Assembly (NCBI GenBank): GCA_002352605.1
Contig: DEIP01000053.1
Coordinates: 1 to 8,352, forward strand
Source: Desulfobacteraceae bacterium UBA2771
Lineage (GTDB): Bacteria > Desulfobacterota > Desulfobacteria > Desulfobacterales > Desulfosarcinaceae
DNA: 8,352 nucleotides
Direction of reading: 5' to 3'
Below, piece after piece: positions 1-5,998 of the stretch. A program made the translations under genes and the position numbers. The notes under the pieces are model-generated. The model was not told where the DNA came from and ran no database searches. It saw only the letters and a program-made list of their open reading frames with translations. Each line of letters starts with the position of its first letter. Position 1 is the first letter of the stretch.

Positions 1-33
1 ATTTCTACATGCGATTGCCCTGATCACCTTCAG

Positions 34-64
34 CCACACGCCATCTCTGTGGGGTTTTTTATTT
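34..64 (+). terminator. Probable rho-independent terminator of an upstream gene
   Basis: CCACA (34-38) pairs with TGTGG (48-52) across a 9-nt loop. Two G and then six T (55-60) plus ATTT follow. This fits an intrinsic terminator for a plus-strand gene ending left of the window. The stem is only 5 bp, so the call is moderate. Confidence 0.45.
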
Positions 65-141
65 CCAAAGCCATTAAATCTGCTTCTGCATGGCGATCTT
101 GAAACTGATCTTAACAAATTGCGAGATGATTATTCATGTAA

Positions 142-156
142 GGCATCGTTGATGCC
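142..156. repeat. Perfect 6-bp hairpin, GGCATC-GTT-GATGCC
   Basis: GGCATC (142-147) and GATGCC (151-156) are exact inverted copies around a 3-nt loop. No T-tract follows, so it is not an intrinsic terminator. It could be an operator or RNA hairpin ahead of the HD gene, or chance. Confidence 0.4.
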
Positions 157-170
157 CCGTATTTCCATCC

Positions 171-208
171 CAAGGGTTGTTGTACAGCCAGGCATATGAT
201 AACCCTTG
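171..208. repeat. Perfect 8-bp inverted repeat with 22-nt loop
   Basis: CAAGGGTT (171-178) and AACCCTTG (201-208) are exact inverted copies. The element ends about 155 bases before the HD gene start and carries no T-tract. A regulatory role (operator pair or 5' UTR stem) is inference. Confidence 0.4.
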
Positions 209-352
209 CACGACAATGGCGAAGCGCATTTAACAAGCTGACAATCCAACAGAAAAGTATCTGTGGGCATTCCGATCACCACCGATTCGACCCTTACATG
301 CTTCCGCGGGTAAAACCGGCAATGGTTACGGACAACACCAATGACCAGAGTT

Positions 353-357
353 AGGAG
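353..357 (+). promoter_or_regulatory. Shine-Dalgarno AGGAG that selects the third ATG
   Basis: AGGAG directly abuts a run of three in-frame ATG codons at 358, 361 and 364. Only the ATG at 364 has workable spacing (6 nt). The first two ATGs are too close to be used efficiently, so the protein likely begins MSTPIP. Confidence 0.6.
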
Positions 358-363
358 ATGATG

Positions 364-942
364 ATGAGCACCCCAATACCCACCCGTGATGAGGCGCTGG
401 CCCTACTTAAAGCCTACAACCAAAACGAAAGCCTGATCAAACACGCCTTTGCCGTGGAAGGGGTCATGCGCTACATGGCCAGGAAATACGGCGAGAACGA
501 ATCGGTCTGGGGGATCGTGGGCCTGATCCACGACCTGGACTACGAACAATTTCCCGACCGGCACTGCAAGAAAACAGAGGAAATCCTTAAAGCAAACAAT
601 TGGCCCGAAGACCTGATCCGCGCCGTGGTCAGCCACGGCTGGGGCATCTGCACGGACGTCAAGCCGGAATCCCAAATGGAGAAAATCCTCTTTGCCATCG
701 ATGAACTGACCGGTCTGGTGGCCACCTCGGCCCTGGTTAGGCCCACCAAGAGCGTGATGGACATGAATGCGAAATCGGTGAAGAAGAAATGGAAGGACAA
801 ACGGTTTGCCGCCGGTGTGGACCGGTCCATCATTCAACAGGGGGCCGACATGCTGGGGGTGGAACTGGGCGATCTGATCACCGACACCATCATGGGCATG
901 CGAGAGGTGGCCGATGCCATTGGCCTGAAGGGAGAGGCATAA
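364..942 (+). CDS. HD-domain (HDIG-type) metal-dependent phosphohydrolase
   Basis: A 192-residue soluble protein with an HD-superfamily metal-site pattern. H27 lies in the first helix, the HD doublet is H56-D57 (LIHDLDYEQF), H91 lies in VSHGWG, and D113 lies in the helix FAIDELTGLV. Such proteins usually bind a divalent metal and hydrolyse phosphate esters, nucleotides or phosphodiesters in the cytoplasm. The segment IDELTGLVATSALVRPTKS is typical of a widespread stand-alone HD hydrolase family whose substrate is not known to me. No signal peptide or membrane segment is seen. Start 364 is chosen from Shine-Dalgarno spacing; 358 would add two Met. A DUF6485-like gene follows after one base, so the two are very likely co-transcribed. 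The domain call is firm and the substrate unknown. Confidence 0.88.
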   Translation: MSTPIPTRDEALALLKAYNQNESLIKHAFAVEGVMRYMARKYGENESVWGIVGLIHDLDYEQFPDRHCKKTEEILKANNWPEDLIRAVVSHGWGICTDVKPESQMEKILFAIDELTGLVATSALVRPTKSVMDMNAKSVKKKWKDKRFAAGVDRSIIQQGADMLGVELGDLITDTIMGMREVADAIGLKGEA

Positions 943-943
943 T

Positions 944-1147
944 ATGGAATGCAACAAAGAGAAAAACTTGAACCGCTGCAATTGCTCCTATGAGCCCTGC
1001 TCGCGCAAAGGCATCTGCTGCGATTGCATCAAGTACCATGTGCAGATGCGCCAGTTGCCGGCCTGCGTCTTCCCCGACGATGCCGAACGCACCTATGACC
1101 GCAGCTTCGAACATTTTGCACGGTTGGTGCGGAAACGGCAGGTATAG
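944..1147 (+). CDS. Small cysteine-rich DUF6485-like protein
   Basis: A 67-residue protein with eight cysteines at 3, 12, 14, 19, 25, 26, 28 and 41. The arrangement is a C-x-C, a Cys four residues after it, and a CC-x-C cluster. The spacing suggests bound zinc or an iron-sulphur cluster, which is inference. The C-terminal half (FPDDAERTYDRSFEHFARLV) looks like a short helix. It matches my memory of the DUF6485 family, whose members begin MEC-K-EKNL and carry CSRKGICC. No function is established that I know of. The start is one base after the HD gene stop, with GGAG at 931-934 inside that gene's end acting as ribosome site (9-nt spacing). This points to translational linkage. Confidence 0.82.
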   Translation: MECNKEKNLNRCNCSYEPCSRKGICCDCIKYHVQMRQLPACVFPDDAERTYDRSFEHFARLVRKRQV

Positions 1148-1200
1148 CTGCCGCCTGGCGAGAAATTCGCTCTTAGAACGACCGGCAGCCATCTTTTCCC

Positions 1201-1232
1201 GCCGCAGCGCCTCGGCCCGGCGCCGGCGCGGC
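1201..1232. repeat. GC-rich hairpin between convergent genes
   Basis: GCCGC (1201-1205) pairs with GCGGC (1228-1232), and GCGCC (1207-1211) pairs with GGCGC (1219-1223) around a 7-nt loop. There is a small internal loop between the stems. No T-tract follows on either strand, so it is not a classical intrinsic terminator. It may slow transcription or simply reflect local GC richness. Confidence 0.35.
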
Positions 1233-1254
1233 ACATCGCGCAGGACACCCCGTC

Positions 1255-1281
1255 AACCGCGCGGCACCGGTTATTTTCTTT
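1255..1281 (+). terminator. Weak candidate terminator for the HD/DUF6485 operon
   Basis: AACCG (1255-1259) pairs with CGGTT (1268-1272) around an 8-nt loop, followed by ATTTTCTTT. The stem is short and the T-run interrupted. It is the best terminator candidate found in the 163-bp convergent spacer (1148-1310). No T-rich hairpin was found on the minus strand for the kinase gene. Confidence 0.3.
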
Positions 1282-1310
1282 GGTTTGAATATCATGGAAT
1301 CATCCGGCCG

Positions 1311-3266
1311 TCAGGCGAGGATTTCCCGGATCTTTTGGGCCAGTTGGTTCAAGTTGTATGGTTTTTGAATAAAGCCGTCGCACCCTTTTTTCAGAATGGA
1401 TTCGGCCTGACCCTCGATGCTGTAACCTGAGGAAAGAATCACGCGGACGTCCGGCCGCAATGCTTTGACTCGATCATAGACGGTCTCACCGCTAAGGTCC
1501 GGCATTACCAAATCCAGGATCAGCAGGTTTATTCGATCCCTGTTTTCACCGAATACACGAATCGCTTCTTTTCCGCCATTGGCAAGCAGGACTTCATAGC
1601 CGAGCTCATTGAGCATGGCTTTGTCTGCAGTGAGGATGTACTCTTCATCGTCCACCACCAGAATGGTCCCCGATCCTTTTGCAGGAAGTTTTCCCGATGA
1701 GATGTCCCGCAGCATGTCGGGTTCCTCAGGTTTTTGAAGGATCCGAGCCACAGGCAAATAGATGCAAAAGGTGGTTCCACTGCCCACCTGACTGGCCACC
1801 GTAATAATGCCCCGATGATTTTTAATGATGCCGAATACGGAGGCCAACCCCAGGCCGGTGCCCTCTCCCATGGGTCGGCTGGTGAAGAAGGGTTCGAAAA
1901 TCCGTCCTACGGTTATTTCGTCCATCCCCGCCCCGGTATCGTCCACGCTGATTTTCAGGTAATTGCCCGGGGGTAGATGGTAAGGTTTAACGAAGGTTTC
2001 ATCCAGGGTGACATCGGCTGTGGAAACCGTCAATGTCCCGCCATGGGACATGGCATGCCAGGCGTTGACATAAAGATCCATCAAAGTCAGCTCAATCTGG
2101 GAGGCATCCACTTCCACCAGGGCCGGCGCCTCTACCAGGCGCCGTTCCACTCGTATTTCTTTCCTGGTCCGGGCGAACATGCTTGAAGATTTTTCAACGA
2201 TATCGTTAATATCCACCAGATCCAGTGAATAACGGCCGCCCTTGGCGAAACTCAACAGTTGTCGGGTCAATTTGGCACCGCTATCGATGCAGCGTTCGAC
2301 ACCCGCCAGTTCATCGTATCCCGGATCACCGACCTTTTTATCCTGATATAAAATGGAGACGTTCCCCTGAATCCCCATCAGCAGATTATTAAAGTTGTGT
2401 GCAATCCCTCCCGCCAGATTACCGATGGCGTCCATACGCCGGACATGCTGCAGTTGGTACTCCAGGTCCAGTTGTTCGGTGACATCGGTGATCAGCAGTA
2501 TTGTCGTATCTTCCTCAGCCTTGACCGGAAAGCTGCGAATAACAACCTGACGCTCGTTAAGTTCCAAGGGAGGGGTGAATTCGACCACCGGTAATTTTTC
2601 CGTACCCGGGTTAATCAAGGAGTCAATATGGCTTCTGTATGCTTCGTCAAACAGTGCCCGGGGCTCCGCCGAAAGCAGGTTTTCCAATGGGGTGGCCAAA
2701 AGCTTCACGGCCGCGGAGTTGGCGTAAACCACACGACCGGCGTACACCTCCACGATGCCCTCGTTCACGCTCTCCAAAATAGTTTCCAGGTGGCGGTTGC
2801 GACCCAGCAGTTCCTTGGTCATACGCCGGGCATATACCGGGATACCATCCACCGAAGCGATTCCGAGAATTTCGCGCTCCGACATCGATTTTGACGGATC
2901 GCCGGAGTCTTTTATGGCTGCCAATACATGCTTGCCCATCTGACCGAAAGGTCCCTTGGCGATGCAGGCATTCACCCCGATGGCCCTGAAGTCCAGATCC
3001 ATTTCAGCCACGGCGGCAGAGATGATCACCAGGTAACAGTCTTTCATGTGCGCCATGGTTCTGATGATCCGGCACAACTTATCTCCGCCGATCTTTGGAA
3101 TAATCAGGTCCACGAAAACAATTTCCGGCCCGTAGGTGGTCAGCAGGTCCAACGCCGACAATCCGTCTTCACAGGTTTTCACCTCATGACCTTCCCGATC
3201 CAATAAATTGGATAGAAATTTCAAAATCATTCGGTTGTCGTCAACCACCAGTATTTTCTTTTTCAT
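1311..3266 (-). CDS. Hybrid sensor histidine kinase: receiver-PAS-HisKA-HATPase-receiver
   Basis: A 651-residue protein without membrane segments, so a cytoplasmic sensor kinase. Domains in order: an N-terminal receiver (about 4-118; acidic D9-D10, phospho-acceptor D53, S83, K104 in AKGPF); a PAS domain (about 155-265); HisKA with phospho-acceptor H290 in GIAHNFNNLL; HATPase_c with N401 in the N box, DTGAGM (443-448), an FEPFFTS F box (457-463) and GTGLGL (469-474); and a C-terminal receiver (about 533-650; D539-D540, D585, S612, K635-P636). All key phosphotransfer residues are present, so kinase and both receivers should be active. There is no DNA-binding or enzymatic output, so phosphate must pass to a partner (Hpt or response regulator) not in the window. 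Upstream, AGAGG (3277-3281) lies 10 nt from the ATG. It is divergent from the diguanylate cyclase and could work with it, but that is inference. Confidence 0.93.
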   Translation of the reverse strand: MKKKILVVDDNRMILKFLSNLLDREGHEVKTCEDGLSALDLLTTYGPEIVFVDLIIPKIGGDKLCRIIRTMAHMKDCYLVIISAAVAEMDLDFRAIGVNACIAKGPFGQMGKHVLAAIKDSGDPSKSMSEREILGIASVDGIPVYARRMTKELLGRNRHLETILESVNEGIVEVYAGRVVYANSAAVKLLATPLENLLSAEPRALFDEAYRSHIDSLINPGTEKLPVVEFTPPLELNERQVVIRSFPVKAEEDTTILLITDVTEQLDLEYQLQHVRRMDAIGNLAGGIAHNFNNLLMGIQGNVSILYQDKKVGDPGYDELAGVERCIDSGAKLTRQLLSFAKGGRYSLDLVDINDIVEKSSSMFARTRKEIRVERRLVEAPALVEVDASQIELTLMDLYVNAWHAMSHGGTLTVSTADVTLDETFVKPYHLPPGNYLKISVDDTGAGMDEITVGRIFEPFFTSRPMGEGTGLGLASVFGIIKNHRGIITVASQVGSGTTFCIYLPVARILQKPEEPDMLRDISSGKLPAKGSGTILVVDDEEYILTADKAMLNELGYEVLLANGGKEAIRVFGENRDRINLLILDLVMPDLSGETVYDRVKALRPDVRVILSSGYSIEGQAESILKKGCDGFIQKPYNLNQLAQKIREILA

Positions 3267-3347
3267 GGATTAATATCCTCTGCATGTTCAGCTGGAAACA
3301 TGGGCAATAAGATGACGATACAACCGGAATCGGCAACCCCCTGAGCG

Positions 3348-3380
3348 TGGCATGCCGCAACGGATCGCCATATTTTTTTT
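3348..3380 (+). terminator. Terminator-like hairpin with long T-tract, no clear gene in front
   Basis: TGGC (3348-3351) pairs with GCCA (3367-3370), and CCG (3355-3357) pairs with CGG (3361-3363) inside, with a 3x3 internal mismatch. TA and then eight T (3373-3380) follow. The T-tract is strong but the stem is imperfect. The only plus-strand reading frame just before it is a 10-codon one (3312-3344) with a poor ribosome site. It may stop read-through or a small RNA, or the A-tract may instead serve the minus strand as promoter-proximal DNA. Confidence 0.35.
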
Positions 3381-3389
3381 CTTTCAAGT

Positions 3390-3415
3390 CGGCCGATTAT
3401 GCACAGGCGGCCGAT
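3390..3415. repeat. Two CGGCCGAT direct repeats 18 bp apart
   Basis: CGGCCGAT occurs at 3390-3397 and 3408-3415. The first lies within the 8-bp palindrome TCGGCCGA (3389-3396). An 18-bp period is not a whole number of helical turns. The location about 55 bp upstream of the -35 box could suit an activator or repressor, but chance is possible in this GC-rich DNA. Confidence 0.3.
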
Positions 3416-3468
3416 GACGGTCAAGCAAATAATCACCACCTTGAAACGGCAGCCGGCGCCGGTTTTTA

Positions 3469-3497
3469 TTGACAGTTCCTCTCTGTTCCCCTATAGT
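3469..3497 (+). promoter_or_regulatory. Near-consensus sigma-70 promoter for the diguanylate cyclase
   Basis: A perfect -35 TTGACA (3469-3474), a 17-bp spacer and a -10 TATAGT (3492-3497; 5 of 6 matches) form a near-ideal housekeeping promoter. Transcription would start near 3503-3505, giving a leader of about 115 nt before the ATG at 3619. Such a strong core promoter suggests constitutive transcription or control by a repressor or the leader. Confidence 0.7.
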
Positions 3498-3580
3498 TGG
3501 AGGTCTATGTTGGGTGCCTGAAACAATAAACCACCCCGATGCCTTTTACCGCACCGCCGTCCAGACGGGTATGCGTCACG

Positions 3581-3605
3581 TATAGGCGATCCTGATCGCC
3601 TTATA
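3581..3605 (+). promoter_or_regulatory. Leader hairpin adjoining the ribosome site of the diguanylate cyclase
   Basis: GGCGAT (3585-3590) and ATCGCC (3595-3600) pair around the loop CCTG. Flanking TATA (3581-3584) can pair with TATA (3602-3605) past one bulged T. The far arm reaches the first base of the Shine-Dalgarno AGGGA (3605-3609). The structure could modulate translation or serve as an operator; which one cannot be told from sequence. Confidence 0.45.
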
Positions 3606-3618
3606 GGGATACCATTCT

Positions 3619-4638
3619 ATGCAATATCAAGACACCATCGATGATTCGCGGCAGTATCTGCGCCTTGCCTTGGAGCTGATCGGCAAATATGGACTTCCCA
3701 CGGACCCGCTGAACTACTGCATCTGGTATGAGTATGCCTCTGAGAAAAACAAGGCGCTCAACGCAGCCATCGACCGTCATCTGAATAGCAGGGGTGTCGT
3801 CTCCGAAAAAGACAGCCGGGAGCTTTACAATCAGTACATCGCCAACAGCGAGGAAGTGGTTACCACGCTGGTTCAAAAAAAACTGAAAAAGGTATTTTTC
3901 GAAATTATCGGAGCGATAACAACCACGAACCAGAATTTTTCCCAATCCGAAAACAACCTGGCGTCCATCAATGAATCGATGGCACTCAACCTGTCTGAAA
4001 CGGATGTGGAAATAATCGTCAATCAGATCAAGCAAGAGATAACGAGCCTGGAAACCACCAACAGCGCCTTCAAAGACGAACTCCGACAGGCGACCAGTGA
4101 AATCAATGAGTTGAAGTTCAAGATGGCGCATTACCGCAATCAAGCGATCAAGGACCCGTTGACCCGGATCGACAATCGCCGGGGGTTTGATCGCAAACTG
4201 AAGGAGGCCATCGATAAAGCCAAAACCGACGACACCCCCCTTTGCCTGATCATTGCCGATATCGATCACTTTAAAAAAGTGAACGACACCCACGGCCATC
4301 TCGTGGGAGACAATGTGATCAGGATGGTCGCTGCCACCATCAAGAACTCCATCAAGGGAAAGGATCTGGTCGCCCGGATCGGAGGCGAAGAGTTTGCCAT
4401 CCTGCTGCCTGATACACCCGTTGAAGGTGCCATGAAACTGGCCGACATTATTCGCCTCACTTTTGAGCGTCTGGACTTGAAAAAGAAAAACACCGGGGAG
4501 AGCCTGGGAAAGATCACCCTCTCTTTCGGCGTGACCAGCCACAAAAAGGATGAAGTCACCAGCGATTTCCTGAACCGGGCGGACGAAGCCCTGTACCAGT
4601 CAAAAAAAACAGGAAGAAATAAAGTCACCGGTCGTTAA
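3619..4638 (+). CDS. GGDEF-domain diguanylate cyclase with helical N-terminal region
   Basis: A 339-residue soluble protein predicted to make cyclic di-GMP from two GTP. Residues 1-170 look all-helical. They include the segment YGLPTDPLNYCIWYEYASEK (24-43), a signature seen at the N-terminus of many GGDEF proteins, and a likely coiled coil (about 125-172) that would dimerise the catalytic domains. The GGDEF domain (about 172-337) has DPLTRIDNRRGF (179-190), the metal ligand D214 in IADIDHFKKVND, and the active-site loop GGEEF (255-259). It therefore should be active. The inhibitory I-site is K246-G-K-D249 rather than RxxD, so product feedback is probably weakened. There is no receiver or transmembrane sensor in the protein. 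AGGGA (3605-3609) lies 9 nt from the ATG. It is divergent from the hybrid kinase, and kbl follows after 161 bp. Confidence 0.93.
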   Translation: MQYQDTIDDSRQYLRLALELIGKYGLPTDPLNYCIWYEYASEKNKALNAAIDRHLNSRGVVSEKDSRELYNQYIANSEEVVTTLVQKKLKKVFFEIIGAITTTNQNFSQSENNLASINESMALNLSETDVEIIVNQIKQEITSLETTNSAFKDELRQATSEINELKFKMAHYRNQAIKDPLTRIDNRRGFDRKLKEAIDKAKTDDTPLCLIIADIDHFKKVNDTHGHLVGDNVIRMVAATIKNSIKGKDLVARIGGEEFAILLPDTPVEGAMKLADIIRLTFERLDLKKKNTGESLGKITLSFGVTSHKKDEVTSDFLNRADEALYQSKKTGRNKVTGR

Positions 4639-4786
4639 CGATAAGCCGGGGTGGCACAACATATGAAACCGCATACATCTCGATCATCGAATCGTATCGA
4701 CCGGTAGACATGAACAACCGGCGGTCCCGCTTTCCCCCAATGACTTTTCCTGCTGTTTTCATTCTCAAGTAAAACCGATCTGAAAT

Positions 4787-4791
4787 GGAGG
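4787..4791 (+). promoter_or_regulatory. Shine-Dalgarno GGAGG that sets the kbl start at 4800
   Basis: GGAGG lies 8 nt before ATG 4800. An in-frame ATG at 4785 overlaps this very site and has no ribosome site of its own, so it is not the start. The 4800 start also gives a length (396 residues) close to E. coli Kbl (398). Confidence 0.75.
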
Positions 4792-4799
4792 TCAATCCC

Positions 4800-5990
4800 A
4801 TGGGCCCACGTCTGTTGAACCACCTGGCCGGAGAAATCGACATTTTAAGAGAAAACGGCCTGTACAAAGATGAGCGGTTGATCACGTCCGCTCAGCAGGC
4901 CGCCATTACCGTCGACAACGGAAATACAGTCCTCAATTTTTGTGCCAACAACTACCTGGGGCTGTCCAACCATCCTCGGCTGGTGGAAAAGGCACGAGCG
5001 GCCCTATCCGCCTATGGTTTCGGCATCTCCTCCGTTCGCTTCATCTGCGGCACCCAGAAGATCCACAAGACGCTGGAAGCCAGGATCAGTGAATTCTTGG
5101 GAACCGAAGACACCATCTTATACGGTTCCTGCTTTGACGCCAACGGTGGTCTTTTCGAAACTTTGCTAAACGAAAACGACGCGGTAATCAGCGACGCCCT
5201 GAACCATGCCAGTATTATCGACGGTATCCGGCTGTGCCGGGCCAAACGTTTCCGCTACCAAAACAATGACCTGGCCGATCTGGAACAACAGCTCAAGGCG
5301 GCCGCCGACTGCCGGTTCCGGCTCATCGCCACGGATGGGGTCTTTTCCATGGACGGCATCATCGCCAACCTGAAGGGTATTTGCGACCTAGCGGACCGAT
5401 ATGATGCCTCGGTAATGGTGGACGACTCTCATGCCGTCGGATGTATCGGTGATCGCGGACGGGGGACACCGGAATACTGCGGTGTGTCCGACCGGGTGGA
5501 TATAATCACCGGCACCCTTGGCAAGGCACTCGGCGGCGCTTCCGGCGGATACACTTCCGGTCGCAAGGAGATCGTCGCCTGGCTGCGCCAGCGCTCCCGC
5601 CCCTATCTGTTCTCTAACTCCCTGGCACCGGTGATTACCGCCACCTCCATCGCCGTGCTGGACCTGATCGAGCAGCGCACGGACCTACTGGTGCGGCTTA
5701 CCGAAAACAGCGGCTATTTCAGGAAGGGGATGCAGGCGGCGGGTTTCACCCTGGTGCCCGGCCACCATCCCATCATCCCGGTGATGCTGGGGGATGCGGT
5801 TCTGGCTCAGAAAATGGCGGCCCAATTGCTGGAGGAAGGCATCTACGTCGTTGGGTTCAGTTTCCCGGTGGTGCCCAAGGGGCAGGCGCGCATCCGCACC
5901 CAGATGTCCGCCGCCCACACCCGCGAGCACCTTGACCGGGCCATCGAGGCCTTTATCAAGGTGGGCAAAGCACTCGACGTCATCCATTAG
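4800..5990 (+). CDS. kbl: 2-amino-3-ketobutyrate CoA ligase (glycine C-acetyltransferase)
   Basis: A 396-residue PLP enzyme of the alpha-oxoamine synthase family. It cleaves 2-amino-3-ketobutyrate with CoA into glycine and acetyl-CoA, the second step of threonine breakdown, in the cytoplasm. Similarity to E. coli Kbl is very high by eye: ITSAQQAAITV, NFCANNYLGL, SVRFICGTQ, SCFDANGGLFETLL, SDALNHASIIDG, ATDGVFSMDG, RPYLFSNSLAP and VVPKGQARIRTQMSAAHT. The PLP lysine is K242 in GTLGKALGGASGGY. D208 and H211 in VDDSHAVG contact the cofactor, and H136 in ALNHAS stacks over it, by family analogy. These motifs separate it from the related KAS-type enzymes BioF and HemA. The stop is 8 bp before tdh, so the two form an operon in the usual kbl-tdh order. 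No clear promoter was found in the 161-bp spacer. Confidence 0.97.
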   Translation: MGPRLLNHLAGEIDILRENGLYKDERLITSAQQAAITVDNGNTVLNFCANNYLGLSNHPRLVEKARAALSAYGFGISSVRFICGTQKIHKTLEARISEFLGTEDTILYGSCFDANGGLFETLLNENDAVISDALNHASIIDGIRLCRAKRFRYQNNDLADLEQQLKAAADCRFRLIATDGVFSMDGIIANLKGICDLADRYDASVMVDDSHAVGCIGDRGRGTPEYCGVSDRVDIITGTLGKALGGASGGYTSGRKEIVAWLRQRSRPYLFSNSLAPVITATSIAVLDLIEQRTDLLVRLTENSGYFRKGMQAAGFTLVPGHHPIIPVMLGDAVLAQKMAAQLLEEGIYVVGFSFPVVPKGQARIRTQMSAAHTREHLDRAIEAFIKVGKALDVIH

Positions 5991-5998
5991 GGAATCGC

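Larger units (their letters stand above)
65..363. other. Non-coding leader region upstream of the HD-domain gene
   Basis: About 300 bases without a convincing gene, and visibly more AT-rich than the coding DNA that follows. It holds two inverted repeats (142-156 and 171-208), listed separately. No good sigma-70 match was found: TATGAT at 195-200 has no -35 partner at proper spacing, and TTGCAC (206-211) with TTTAAC (229-234) is weak. The promoter of the HD gene presumably lies here but cannot be placed. Confidence 0.5.
3267..3618. other. Divergent intergenic region between hybrid kinase and diguanylate cyclase
   Basis: A 352-bp spacer that should hold promoters for both genes. For the plus strand, a near-consensus sigma-70 promoter lies at 3469-3497 and a hairpin next to the ribosome site at 3581-3605. 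It also contains a terminator-like element (3348-3380) and a pair of CGGCCGAT repeats. For the kinase on the minus strand only a weak pair was found (TTGCCG about 18 nt before TCTTAT, roughly 3309-3338), too poor to call. Confidence 0.6.

Noticed and set aside
2..199. A plus-strand frame open from the left edge to a TGA at 197-199 (65 codons), possibly the end of an upstream gene
   Set aside because: No recognisable protein, AT-richer than the real genes, and a terminator-like hairpin with six T lies inside it. A frame of this length can occur by chance.
403..981. A 192-codon minus-strand frame opposite the HD gene
   Set aside because: The plus strand carries firm HD and DUF6485 motifs. The antisense product is rich in H, G and F and has no recognisable domain.
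3507..3521. A tiny leader frame (ATG TTG GGT GCC TGA) with GGAGG just before it
   Set aside because: The GGAGG overlaps the predicted transcription start of the promoter at 3469-3497, so it would not be usefully transcribed, and four codons is too short to support.
3601..4542. A 313-codon open frame on the minus strand antisense to the diguanylate cyclase
   Set aside because: It lies wholly opposite a clear GGDEF gene, shows no recognisable domain, and its composition is that of a mirror frame.
4652..4668. TGGCAC at 4652-4657 as a sigma-54 -24 element upstream of kbl
   Set aside because: At the required spacing the -12 element reads ATGA, lacking the invariant GC, so it does not meet the sigma-54 consensus.
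4785..4799. An earlier kbl start at ATG 4785
   Set aside because: This ATG overlaps the Shine-Dalgarno sequence that serves ATG 4800 and has no ribosome site of its own.
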